The translations under genes and the position numbers were made by a program. From NCBI GenBank assembly GCA_963920635.1, contig OY987298.1:109807309-109871308 (forward strand): a DNA stretch of 64,000 nucleotides. The letters run 5' to 3'. The notes beneath the pieces were generated by a model. It saw only the letters and a list, made by a program, of their open reading frames with translations. It did no database searches and had not been told where the DNA came from. Below, in pieces: positions 31,501 through 42,400 of the stretch (positions are counted from its first letter, which is position 1; each line of letters starts with the position of its first letter). This DNA comes from Pseudeuparius sepicola (taxonomy: Eukaryota > Arthropoda > Insecta > Coleoptera > Anthribidae).

Positions 31501-34500
31501 ATGGATAAGTACAAACAAGTAAAGTCAAGAGTAAAATATAACAAGTTGGGCGATGGTGGTAGGCATGGTACCAATTTTCAAATTGATCTGTTGGCGCTAT
31601 TTTTACTTCATGGTTATAGAATGAAAAAACCATTCTGGTTATCAACGGAAAATAAAGCTGCTGGAAAATTTGATGATATGGTATTTGAGTACGTCAATGA
31701 AAATAACAAAGAGAAAGTTATTCTTTTGCAAGCAAAGCATAAGACTTCGAAAGAGAAGATAACAAAAGACGACTTTTTGGTTATCACTAAGAACAAAGAT
31801 GATTTCAGTTTGCCCAAATATTTTTTATCTTATTTGGAAATAAAGAAACAGTTTAATAATATCAGCAAACTAATCTTAACTACGAACATAAATCTTGCCG
31901 ATTGTGCCAAAAATCTTTTTAAAACAGAGTGTATGGGTATGGAGGATCCTGATAGCTGCTTGTATTTTTCTAGTAAAAAAAATTGTTATTATATTTTTGA
32001 TGAAAGGGGGAATTGTGATTTTGTTAATGATCTTGTAAAAATATCAATGGATATTCTAGAAAAAAATGAAAAACAAGACATAAATATAAAGTTAGAAGAT
32101 GAAATATGGGGTTTCTTGGACATCCTTAAAATAGCTGCAGGCATGCCTAAGGAGGACGAAATTAGACGAATGTTAAAAGAGAGAATTGAGAGTCTCAACC
32201 TCAACACAATATCGAATAATGTATACGATGAAGTTTATTGTCGTTTAGAAAAATGGTTCAATGCCAGCGGAGGAAGATATTTGACACTAACAGAAGCAAA
32301 TGGCATATTTTTATCCCGTTTTAGCAAGAAATACCGATTAGATTTAGATTCGTTTTCTATAAAATTTAATCCTGCCAGTATTATACCCGAACTTTTTTCT
32401 TGTTCTGCTCAAATTTTTCACATTGAATGTAATGTTACACTGATCGATATACTGGAAATTTACCAATGTCTCAAGTCCATTGAAATGTCAGAAAATAAAC
32501 CCCTTTTATGTGCAAAATTAAATGATAACCATAGTGAAGCTATTGAAGCATTTCGGGATAGTTACTATCACATCTTAATGTTAGTTTGTGACCAGAACAT
32601 AACTAGTTTGGATATGTCAATTATAAATGGCATTATTTCGGGAACTAATTACAAGAAAGTTCTCTTAATTTCCAGTATCCTCAATCATGATATAAAAGCG
32701 GAAAAAATTCATTTTATGAGCAAAATCACTGTGGAAATTATCAGTAAACTGTTAGAAAATGCTCAAGCAACCTTTCAAGGCTTTAATACAAAACTAGTAG
32801 AAATATTACCAAGCACTGATACATCCACATGGCGTAATATAATTCATTCAAAAGCACTAGAATGTTTGATTAAAAATGAAACCATTAAAATTGGCGAGCC
32901 ATTAAGGAAAGTGTGCCCCAGTTACTATATTGAAAGAAGTCTAATTGACAATTCTACTTGTCGAGAAATGCCAGAAGATAAACTGTTATCGTGTACTGAA
33001 AAGTGTATTATAGTTGCCGATACGCCTGGAATGGGAAAAACAACTCTTGTACATAACCTAGCATATTCCTTAAAAGAACGATATCCCCAGAATTGGGTAA
33101 TGGTGTTAATTTTAAATGAACCACATATCACAAAATTTTTAAGAAGGTGTAAAAAATCCAATAGCATTAGTACAGATCATATGTGTATCGAAGACCTATT
33201 GATTGAACTACTAAAGTTAAACACAAAATTGGAGAAGGACTTTCTAAGGGAAAAACTGCTACGGTTTGGCGAAACTGTATTATTTATTGATGGATTTGAC
33301 GAAATTTGTCCACATTATGAAAGTGAAGTTATGTATTTGCTAGAGATTTTTATGAAGAATGATGCGTTTAGAAAAATATTCCTAACAACAAGACCTCATT
33401 TGTCAGATAAGTTAAAAGAAAATTTAAACGCAGTATCTTTTAGACTTATAGGTTTTGATAATAAAATACAAGAGACTTTTTTGGTTAAGTATTGGGAGCC
33501 ACATTTCAGCGAATATGGAAGAAGGAAATTAGAAATTTTTGTGAAAAATCTCTTAGAGTTTATTAGGGAATCTATTACAGAAACTGAAAGATCATTTATT
33601 GGGATACCATTGCAATTAAAAATGCTGGCAGATGTCTACAAAGACAACAAGAAACTTGGTGGTTTGCAACAATACTTGGATTCTAATGATAATCATCCAG
33701 TTTTTGAACAGAATCTAAACATGACAAGTTTATATTCTTGGTTTATTGCACACAAATGTGAAATATACGAGATTGATAAATGCCAAAATCAAGGAAATGT
33801 AAACACCTATGATGACATAGATGATAAAATAGCTGAATGTTTAGAGTTCTACAGGAAATTTGCTGTTTTCTATTTATTTAATGTACGATATGAAGATTTT
33901 TTAATGGAAGGAATCGATTGGGAAAGAAACCAAGATGTGGCAATCAGAATAGGGATAGTGGAAAAAGATGGTGAATATTTGACATTCATACATCAAACAT
34001 TTGCAGAATACTTTGCTGCTGAATATTACTTAAGTAAAATTGATAAGTGTAAAGAGACCTTTAGTTTTTTCCTTAATAACATTTTAGGCAGATCTGGAAC
34101 TCTTAATGCAACAATTATGGCATTTGTAGACAGTATGCTTCCTTTCAGATTAAAGAAATTAAACATAGCTTCTTTAAACATAGATGAAATGTTAGATCCC
34201 TCTAGTCACATACTGCATAATTGTAGTGAGAATGGTTTCTTAGAAATTATAAAATGGTTGATTCTCAATTCGGAATTTTGCCAAAAGGTAAATAGAGGTG
34301 AAATTATAGTTGATGGTGCCTATAATAAGGAATCACCATTGCATTCAGCAGCTTTTTGTAAACATATTGAAGTCATGAAATACTTATTGCAACATGGAGC
34401 AGACATCAATGTAACTAATGAAGTCGGCACTACCATTTTACATGAAATTGTTTCATGGGGATACGAGCCAACCAAATTTGTGTTGGATAAAGGCTATAAT

Positions 34501-34863
34501 CCCCTAAACCGATTGGATAACTTTGGTCGAACTGAACTATTTTGTGCTGTGATAAGCAACTGTCCAAAAACCCTAGAGATTTTAATTCAGAATGGTGGTA
34601 ACTTAAGTATTGCTGATGTGACGGGGCAAACACCTCTTTATAATGCTGTGGATAGTGGATATATAGAATCTGTCAGATATCTTTTAACTAGGCAAGACAT
34701 TTCTTTAACTAAGGAGGACATTATATCATTTGTAACATTAACGAGAAACAACATAAAATTCTGCAGAAAATACATACCAAAACCTAAGCGTCTTAAGAAG
34801 ATCGAAAGTTATTGTAATATATTACAACTTCTAGGAAGAATGGAATTAGATTTAGACATATAA
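31501..34863 (+). CDS. Nuclease-like/NACHT/ankyrin STAND protein, 1120 aa, single exon
   Basis: This is an intact frame from ATG 31501 (in-frame TAA just upstream at 31483) to TAA 34861. Residues about 20-90 look like a restriction-type (PD-(D/E)xK; Cap4/DUF4297 or Mrr-like) nuclease: GTNFQIDLLALFLLHGY, FDD (D58/D59) and LLQAKH (Q77-x-K79). About 100-490 is helical with no named domain. The NACHT module has Walker A DTPGMGKTT (507-515, first Gly replaced by Asp), Walker B VLFIDGFDE (593-601), sensor TTRP (629-632), GIPLQLKMLA (701-710) and winged-helix-type FIHQTFAEYFAA (829-840). About four ankyrin repeats follow (943-1075), beginning SPLHSAA. STAND NTPases oligomerise on sensing a ligand; here ankyrins would sense and the N-terminal domain act, probably in the cytosol. 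There are no introns, and transposon ends lie on both sides. Function is inferred; the nuclease call is the least certain part. Confidence 0.9.
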   Translation: MDKYKQVKSRVKYNKLGDGGRHGTNFQIDLLALFLLHGYRMKKPFWLSTENKAAGKFDDMVFEYVNENNKEKVILLQAKHKTSKEKITKDDFLVITKNKDDFSLPKYFLSYLEIKKQFNNISKLILTTNINLADCAKNLFKTECMGMEDPDSCLYFSSKKNCYYIFDERGNCDFVNDLVKISMDILEKNEKQDINIKLEDEIWGFLDILKIAAGMPKEDEIRRMLKERIESLNLNTISNNVYDEVYCRLEKWFNASGGRYLTLTEANGIFLSRFSKKYRLDLDSFSIKFNPASIIPELFSCSAQIFHIECNVTLIDILEIYQCLKSIEMSENKPLLCAKLNDNHSEAIEAFRDSYYHILMLVCDQNITSLDMSIINGIISGTNYKKVLLISSILNHDIKAEKIHFMSKITVEIISKLLENAQATFQGFNTKLVEILPSTDTSTWRNIIHSKALECLIKNETIKIGEPLRKVCPSYYIERSLIDNSTCREMPEDKLLSCTEKCIIVADTPGMGKTTLVHNLAYSLKERYPQNWVMVLILNEPHITKFLRRCKKSNSISTDHMCIEDLLIELLKLNTKLEKDFLREKLLRFGETVLFIDGFDEICPHYESEVMYLLEIFMKNDAFRKIFLTTRPHLSDKLKENLNAVSFRLIGFDNKIQETFLVKYWEPHFSEYGRRKLEIFVKNLLEFIRESITETERSFIGIPLQLKMLADVYKDNKKLGGLQQYLDSNDNHPVFEQNLNMTSLYSWFIAHKCEIYEIDKCQNQGNVNTYDDIDDKIAECLEFYRKFAVFYLFNVRYEDFLMEGIDWERNQDVAIRIGIVEKDGEYLTFIHQTFAEYFAAEYYLSKIDKCKETFSFFLNNILGRSGTLNATIMAFVDSMLPFRLKKLNIASLNIDEMLDPSSHILHNCSENGFLEIIKWLILNSEFCQKVNRGEIIVDGAYNKESPLHSAAFCKHIEVMKYLLQHGADINVTNEVGTTILHEIVSWGYEPTKFVLDKGYNPLNRLDNFGRTELFCAVISNCPKTLEILIQNGGNLSIADVTGQTPLYNAVDSGYIESVRYLLTRQDISLTKEDIISFVTLTRNNIKFCRKYIPKPKRLKKIESYCNILQLLGRMELDLDI

Positions 34864-34918
34864 AAAATGTATGCCCAAAAGCTTAGGAAATGATATATTG
34901 TATTTTAAAGTTTATTTT

Positions 34919-34975
34919 ATTAAATTACACCCACTCAAAATTTATTTATATTTATTATTTGTGTTAACTATTAAA
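34919..34975 (+). terminator. Poly(A) signals of the NACHT gene
   Basis: ATTAAA occurs 55 bases after the stop codon (34919-34924) and again at 34970-34975, each followed by T/GT-rich sequence. Either could serve as the cleavage signal. No genomic A-tract follows the stop region that would mark a recent retrocopy. Confidence 0.45.
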
Positions 34976-35025
34976 GTGTACAATAATGATAAATGCTTGT
35001 TTTTCTGGAAATGACAATACAAATA

Positions 35026-35400
35026 TATACAGTGTATCCTGCGATTGTGTCTCGATTAGGGCACATTTGTAAAAGTTCAAAATGAAGAAGTAAAAGAAGT
35101 TATTGGTTACTTCTACAATTTGAAGCCTCAAGATGGCTAGAATCGTCGAAGGAAACTAGAACTTAGTTGAATACCTAGTTGTAAGTCAAATCGTAATAAT
35201 AATTTGAAGTAGCTAGGTTTTCTTTGCTTGACGGCAGGCGGCCGACTTGTGTTCGTTTTGGGCTTTCCAAAGGACGTAAATTTAAGTATAAAATGATTAA
35301 TAGACAAACTAAAGTACCCTTTAAAATTAAAGAACTTTTTGTAACAATTGAATCATTGTTTAATATTGTTTATTGCAACTAAAATAAGTTTAGGTTTTCG
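35026..35400. other. Interval with one mariner-type end
   Basis: TATACAGTGTATCCTGCGAT near 35026 resembles a CAGTGTGTCC-type terminus, without an identified partner. Otherwise I see nothing. Confidence 0.3.
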
Positions 35401-36510
35401 TTAAGATAATTCAATGCTAAACTGCGACAAGCTTTTTTAAATCAAAAATCTTGTCGTGCCAACTGTAAAGAAAATAGATACTTTGTACTTGCTTATCAAC
35501 CAATCACTGTCCGATAAAATTAATTGGTACCTTCTTTTATGAACATTTCAGGCAACAAACTTTTCGATTTAAAAAAAAGCTTATCGCAGTTTGGCATTGA
35601 ATTATCTGAACTAAAACCTAAACTTATCTTATCCGTTTTAGTACATGACTTAAATAAAAGCTTGTTTTTAAAAAGGTTTATTTTTATTTTTTATTTTATT
35701 TTGTGCTTTTTAATATCTATTTGATTCCCATGTCAGAAAGGTGGTAAAGAAATTTAGTTCGCCATCTTGGGGCATCCGCCTATTGGATTTAGTATGACAT
35801 TACTCGCCTTATCGTTTTCTACTCATCAAATCCCATTTGATATCCATGTCGAGGAGGCTGTGATGAACTAGGTAATCCGCCGTCTTGGGGCGGCCGCCAT
35901 ATAGGATTTAGTATGACATCATTCACCTTATTGTTTTCTACCCGTTGAGCCCTTTCATTATTTGATATCCGTATTGTCTATCAAATAGCTAATCCGCCAT
36001 TTTGTAGCGGCGGCCATATTGAATTTAGTGTGATGTCACTAACTTTATCTTTTTCTACTCTTCAAGCCCTTTCATTCGATACCCATATTAAGGGGGTTGA
36101 AAAGAAAATGTAATCCGCCATCTTGGAGCGGCGGCCATATTGAATTTAGTCTGATGTCACTAACTTTATCATTTTCTACTCTTCAAGCCCTTTCATTTGA
36201 TACCCATATGACAAAAAATACATTATCCGCCATCTTGTGGCGACGGCCATTTTGAAAGTATTAGTAATCCGCCATCTTGGAGCGGCGGCCATATTGAATT
36301 TAGTGTGATGTCACTAACTTTATCATTTTCTACTCTTCAAGCCCTTTCATTTGATACCCATATGACAAAAAATACATTATCCGCCATCTTGTGGCGACGG
36401 CCATTTTGAAAGTATTACAGTATTGAGTATTGCATATTGTATTGTCGCCAGAACTAAAGGTATATGCAAAATTTCAGCTCAATCGGATGTCAAGAAGTGG
36501 TTCTAATTCA
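35400..36510 (+). repeat. Dispersed composite repeat, inverted copy at 54830-55560
   Basis: Segments recur on the other strand at 54830-55560: GTTTTAGTACATGACTTAAA (35636), AAGCTTGTTTTTAAAAAGG, TTGGCATTGAATTATCT and GGATGTCAAGAAGTGGTTCT (36483). A third, shorter copy of the last part is at 50780-50875. The middle holds a satellite (35755-36420). No coding is recognised. It looks like a dispersed family with an internal tandem region, possibly a MITE or Helitron-like unit, but the termini are not clear. Confidence 0.7.
35755..36420 (+). repeat. ~120-bp satellite with CCGCCATCTTG in every unit
   Basis: About five and a half units start with (TAAT)CCGCCATCTTG (near 35755, 35871, 35990, 36113, 36223, 36265, 36375) and share GATGTCACTAACTTTATC and CAAGCCCTTTCATTTGATAC. 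The last two units include a ~150-bp stretch repeated almost exactly. CCGCCATCTTG matches the consensus of YY1/Pho-type zinc-finger sites, which is noted as a sequence match only. Confidence 0.8.
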
Positions 36511-37420
36511 GCATACATACACATTAACAGGGCAAGTTAAATAAATAAACGCTTGTAAAATACCTAGTCTTTTTATTGCACTTTGAATCTTATGATTATC
36601 ACATTGGATCACAAACTTTCGTGTGAATATTGAAATCTCCTGAGGCATTTTCGATTTTCTGAAACTAGAGGAAAAAGTGGTGAAGTAAGTAAATATTTTC
36701 AGTGACTCATTTCTCCAATAATATTCTAAAAAATAACTCTTAAGCAACGTGGTTGATATAATAATCACATAATATAGACGTGGGAATATTTTTCTCATGT
36801 AGTATATTGCCTTATATTGGACGCATTAGTTAAAATCCATTTTTCAATAAAATTCGAACACAATTAGCCGGTCGATATTTGGATAGCAGAAAGTTTAAAC
36901 TATATTGAAAATTATTGCCCAAAGAAAATGTATCAACCTGTACATTTACTTATATTATTGCAATTTTTAAACTTTACCCGTAGTTTCTTATTATTGGACA
37001 CAGTGGCCGATATATGGAAAACAGTAACATTAGTGCTCCATATATCTGACACTTAATTTATTTAAGTAGTTGTGCAAATTAATCTAAAATGTCAATTAGT
37101 TCTACGTTCGGTACTTAAATCCATTTACTAACGTAGAAATAAAAAGAAATAAAATTCAGCTTAAAAAACTATATTGAGGATTAATAACTTACATTATTGT
37201 CCGCTGAAGCACCTTAACACACAACACTAGAAAAGCGCAAACTAAAGGTATAGTCATTGTAGTGCAACTAAACATGCCCAGAATATCATATTTACGATGA
37301 GTAAAAGGGGAAAAGATGAAACATCTTATATATTTTTTAAATAGGGATATGTTAAAAATCTTATTATATTTCATTAACAAATTTTCTGTCCGATAATTGG
37401 TGCGCATCTGATAAATTAAG
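36510..37420. other. Interval without recognised features
   Basis: The sequence is AT-rich and I see no gene or paired repeat. Confidence 0.35.
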
Positions 37421-37430
37421 GGCGTTCACC

Positions 37431-37737
37431 CGTTGAGTGAGGAATAATAAGAGGCGCAACCTTACGGGACGCAGCGTAGCCGAAAACGCGGCCCGAAAAG
37501 CGTCCGAGATAAAAAGCGTCAGAGACAAAAAAATACATATCCTTCCAGTGAAATATAAAATATATAAAATTGTACCGTTAGCCGATTGTAGAGGGATCGG
37601 TGTTCTCAAAAACATAAACAAGTTGTAAAAATCCGTGGTCGACTATAGCGAGTGGGGGCAACGGGGGGGTAAGCACACGAAAACCAGTCAAGCAATTTTA
37701 TATGAGTGCTGCGCCTCTTATTATTCCTCACTCAACG
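37431..37737. mobile_element. 307-bp MITE, CGTTGAGTGA ends, 7-bp target duplication
   Basis: The ends CGTTGAGTGAGGAATAATAA and TTATTATTCCTCACTCAACG are perfectly inverted and continue into GAGGCGC/GCGCCTC. The target GTTCACC is repeated exactly at 37424-37430 and 37738-37744. This is the best-preserved member of a family also seen at 10276-10572, 13131 and 22390-22422. The interior shares the ACGGGACGCAGCGTAGCC block with 13160. Confidence 0.9.
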
Positions 37738-37744
37738 GTTCACC

Positions 37745-38340
37745 TTATCTACCCTGCTATGTTTTGACACAAGGATGAAAATATTAAAAAGTTGACATTT
37801 TGTATTTTGATAATGGAGCAATAATTGAGAATGTATGTTTTAATCAGGATTTAAATAAGTGTGTTTTATTGAATTTAATATTAATACTTTTTAACACGTT
37901 GACTGACACACATAAGCAAGGAAATTTTTGTCCCAGATGCCAAAACGTTTAAATAACTTTTACTTGTAGATTTCTACTCAAAGAAAACATTTCGTATATA
38001 TATATTTTTATTTTCCACCCCGTTTTTGTCGTTTTTTACCCTTCCGAATTATCTCATAGTCTCAGATTACAGGGCAGATGCGAAAGCAAGCGGCCGCGCC
38101 AATTTAAAGCGCCTTTTCCTGAGACGGAGCCCGCAACCGCAGTCCGGTGCCTGTTCGGTATAAAGCGGCTCTCTTAGTCTGGTGCACGCTGGGTATTATA
38201 AAGCGGAGAGCGGAGTGGTAGACCATCGTCTATCGTACGGACGGGTATATAACATGATAGAATAAAAATATGTATAATGTCAATCCAAGTAATAGCGGCA
38301 GCGCGTATAAGGGATTCAATAGTGACTTGTAATTATGGCA
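37745..38340. other. Interval with a lone CGTTGACTGACA terminus
   Basis: CGTTGACTGACACACATAAG at about 37900 resembles the end of the 14493-14672 MITE but has no inverted partner nearby. 38070-38220 is locally GC-rich. There is no gene. Confidence 0.35.
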
Positions 38341-38580
38341 AAGAAAAATTAAGAATAAGGATATTATATTTTTCAGTGGCAAATTATGTGGCTAATAGCA
38401 GTGGACATCGTAGCGCTGGGTTAAAAGCATCCAGATAGTAAACCGTAGATCAAGGGTTCGATTCCCACACAAAAATTATTTTTTTATTTTTTTTTATTAT
38501 CACGGCCTTGTACTTCTTATATTTATTACTGATTTTAATTTTTAGTAATTGAGCAATGGTTATTTTGAATTACAATCTAC
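38340..38580 (+). repeat. tRNA-derived SINE-like repeat, copy 1
   Basis: 38401-38470 is tRNA-like, with GTAGCGCTGGGTTAAAAGC and the B-box GGTTCGATTCC at 38455-38465. Homology with the inverted copy at 47850-48060 extends on both sides: AAGAATAAGG upstream, TTTTTAGTAATTGAGCAATG and GTTATTTTGAA downstream. A Pol III-type head plus a shared tail suggests a SINE family. Confidence 0.6.
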
Positions 38581-39242
38581 TCTATAGCGTTTAATTAAAA
38601 TTACCTATTATACCTAATAGGAACAGCAATACAAGGTTGATTTAGGAGACGTATGTTGCCCGCACAAATGCATTTATAAATTCAGGCTCTTTTATGAAAA
38701 AGATTGGGCGCACTAATACATTTTACAAATTTTTATGATTTAATGTATTTAATTATTGATTAATACAAAACAGTCGAAGCTTAAAAATATTGTAATATTA
38801 TTCTTTTTTAAGTGGTTTGCAACAATAAAAGATAATATTGGCTACACAATTATTGTCAAACTACATAGGTACTTTTTCACTGAATTATTATGTATGTCTG
38901 AAACAATTAAATTCAATATAACTAATTAAATTGCACTATACAATAAACTCAATAATAAGTACTCGGTAAGCATAGCTTGTGTGAGTAATTAAAATAATGT
39001 GATATTAAGTTATAGCAAAGTTATAGTGTTGAGTGAAATATTTAGATAGAGGACCAATGACTGTCAAATAATTTCTGGTACAACGCAGGAGTGGCCAGAA
39101 AACTTTAGTCAACAATACCATTTATATTGTTGAAAATTGTTTTTGAATCAGACATGCGTTTTTCGGGAAAAAATAAGTGTCAGATTTGACAGCCGTTGTT
39201 CCTCTTTATGTGAATTGCCCACTCAACGGTTATAAGTATCAT

Positions 39243-39282
39243 ATATTAAGCCACTTGTTAGATCTTACAAGTGGCTTAATAT
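39243..39282. repeat. Perfect 16-bp hairpin
   Basis: ATATTAAGCCACTTGT and its exact inverse ACAAGTGGCTTAATAT are separated by 8 bases. It lies just downstream of the P-like transposase relic (minus strand), about 200 bp past its end, so it could be near that element's border. Function is unknown. Confidence 0.7.
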
Positions 39283-39499
39283 CTTTATTTTTCGATTAGT
39301 TTTTTCAGTTTTCGTTGAACTCTCTAGATTACGGTTTGCATATTTTAAGGTATAAAATATCCTCAATCTAACAAATAAATTAATTATATATACTTTAGGA
39401 AAGTGTGCACATGGATGAATAAATGTAATTTTGCTCATCTCGTTAAAAAAAAATTGAAATTCCTTCACTTCCCGAAACATCATTAAAAAAGGGACAAAA

Positions 39500-42400
39500 A
39501 TATATTTTCTAATTTGCAAACATATTGGACAAATTCTTCACTAGGGGATTTCAAACTTCCAAAAGCGCCTCCGTTGCTGTGATAAGCTTTGAATTGTAAA
39601 AACAATTTATTTTTGTCTACAACCTGAGATTCTCTGGAAAAATTAATACAAGTGTCACATGAATGTTTTTGTAAAGCTTTATTTATTAAATATTCGCAAA
39701 CATAAGCAAACGCATTTTGTGTCGTAATGTTTAAATTTCTGTAATCATAATCAGGCAGGGTTATTGCTTGTCCAGTATTAGCTATTGTACCTTTTTTTCA
39801 TAAACATATTTTGTCTCTTTTAATTGTGTTAAGAGAACACCTAAATCGTCCTCACAATTCATATGTTCGGAATGAAAAAAGCTTTGGCAAAATAATTTTT
39901 TAAAATTTCTTTCGAACTGTACTGGCGTAGGATTAACCAAATTACCACCTTGCTGTCTGACATTTCCGAAATAATTTTCCAGACAATCCTGGTTAACTCT
40001 TCTAGTTTTAAGATATTCAAAACCCACTTTAGAAAACCGTTGCCAAAGAATTTGTGTTGCACAAATTGTTACCATCCAACATTTAACAAATTTACATTTT
40101 GCAGTAACATTTTTGTTATTTGAATCGTATATCATTAGATTCTTTAAAAATATTTTCATTAAAACGATTTAGCCATAAGATTATTTTTTGTCGTTTTTAC
40201 CAAATGAGGAGGGTCAAAATGATAAGTTAGTGTAAAAGCACCTAACTTAAATTCAGGATTATCTGGAGTAACCTGTAGAAGACTCGATAATTGTATAAAA
40301 TTAGATCCCATATCCGTAACCAGACCCTGAACATGTAATCCCAAAGCGGATAATTTTTCAACACACGTATTTAAAATGGAACGTATATCACAGGCCTTAA
40401 GTTGAGAATTAACAAAAAAGTATGCTATTGGTTGTTTCCAATTTGTGTACATACCCCTAGCCATAATGACGGCCACATTTTGAACAATAACACATTCTTT
40501 TTTTATTACCTATGTCCTCAAATCCGATAATTATATCTCGGGCTGTATGAAAATATAAATTTGATTTTAACGAAGTTTCGTCTATACATATAGTACAATA
40601 CTTATCTACTTCTGACATAGCTTTTGTTTTTATACCTAAGGATTTGAAAATATGATCATTATCTAATCCGGGACTGCAAATAAAATTTTGCGTCATTAAT
40701 TCTAAGGTAGGTTTCTTGGGCAAAATAAGTAATTTCTCTAAAAATCTGTACCGTTTTGGGGTTAGGAAATACAGAGTTAAGGCGAAGTTTTTGTATTCTT
40801 GAGAATATCGTCTCGCCTTTGGAATCTTATTTTGCAATAGAACTTGCATTTTAATAATTTCTGGTAATGGTTTATTAAGAAATTTATCGCAGTAATTGTT
40901 AAAACACTTCAGCTCATGTTTTGCGGATTTTATTTTTTCCAATTGTTTTTTCATAAATGAAATTTTTCGTTTCAGCGACTTAACTTGATATTTTAATTTG
41001 CTTTTGCAGGGGCTATTGCAAGTAAGATGTGACGGTGTTTGTGTGGAAGCGGTGGGCGTTGCTAAAGGTGATACAGGACTACTATTACTACTTCTTCTGC
41101 TCGATGATGGTAAATTGCCCGTATCAGTTTTGAGGATCGAGATAGCTGCAAAAGAAATATAATATACAGTGTGTCCACGGATCGAGTTCACATAAGGTGT
41201 AAATGACAAAAAATTTTGTTGAAATTTGAGCTTCTGGGGATCAGCCCTGCTTGGTTTGAAACTAATTTGTGACGTAATTTTACTTTCGAAAAATCACGTA
41301 TGCCTTGGGAATTTTGAAAAAACGAATTTTCCACATCAGTAAAGTGCCCTTTCTGTAGGTTTTACGACAAAATGTTATTAAGGAAACTAGTTCAGAATGA
41401 AGAACTGAGTAGGTTTGCGAAATTTCGAAAGTCAGGCCTACTTTGATTTTTTGGCATTTTTTCCCACTTTTCTGTAGAAAAGTGCACTTTGTGTAGCTTT
41501 CACATCAAAATGTTATTAAGAAAACTTGTTCACAATGAAAAACTGGATAGATGTGAAAAAATTGAAAAGCCTAGGTCTAGTTTGATTTTTGTGCGTTTTA
41601 ATTTATTTTTTTTTTAATTTTTTTTTAATTTTTTAGCAGCGAAAAAGTCGACCTAGACTTTCGAATTTTTCACACCTATCCAGTTTTTCATTGTGAACAA
41701 GTTTTCTTAATAACATTTTGATGTGAAAGCTACACAAAGTGCACTTTTCTAAAGAAAAGTGGGAAAAAATGACAAAAAATCAAAGTAGGGCTGGAATTTC
41801 GAAATTTCGCAAACCTACTCAGTTCTTCATTCTGAACAAGTTTCCTTAATAACATTTTGTCGTAAAACCTACAGAAAGGGTACTTTACTGAAGTGGAAAA
41901 TTAGTTTTTTCAAAATTCCCAAGGCATACGTGATTTTTCGAAAGTAAAATTACGTCACAAATTAGTTTCAAACCAAGCAGGGCTGATCCCCAGAAGCTCC
42001 AATTTCAACTCGAAATTTTTTTGTCATTTACACCTTATGTGAACTCGATCCGTGGACACACTGTATAACTTTGATAATATTATGTTTCTTCATTTTAACT
42101 AAACATAGGCATTTCACAAAAATACCTTGCGTTTTCTGCAAACTGTTCTTCATATTAGTGGGAATATATAATTTCGAGGCAGTTTGTGTTAAGGATATAC
42201 TCGTATCTGCAATATAAACACATATTTTAAAATTTTCATAAATAAAAAATTACAGGACAGTTTCGAAAAGCACCATTTTAGTTTTTTTCAAAATACATAC
42301 CTACCTGATATCTCAAAAAATTGTCTTTAAGGCTTATCTCATTTAATAGTTTTCCTATTTCTTATAATATTCGAGATTGCGATACATAGCACTAATTTGG

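Noticed and set aside
35755..36420. CRISPR-like array
   Set aside because: Units are long, adjacent and without unique spacers, and the DNA is eukaryotic.
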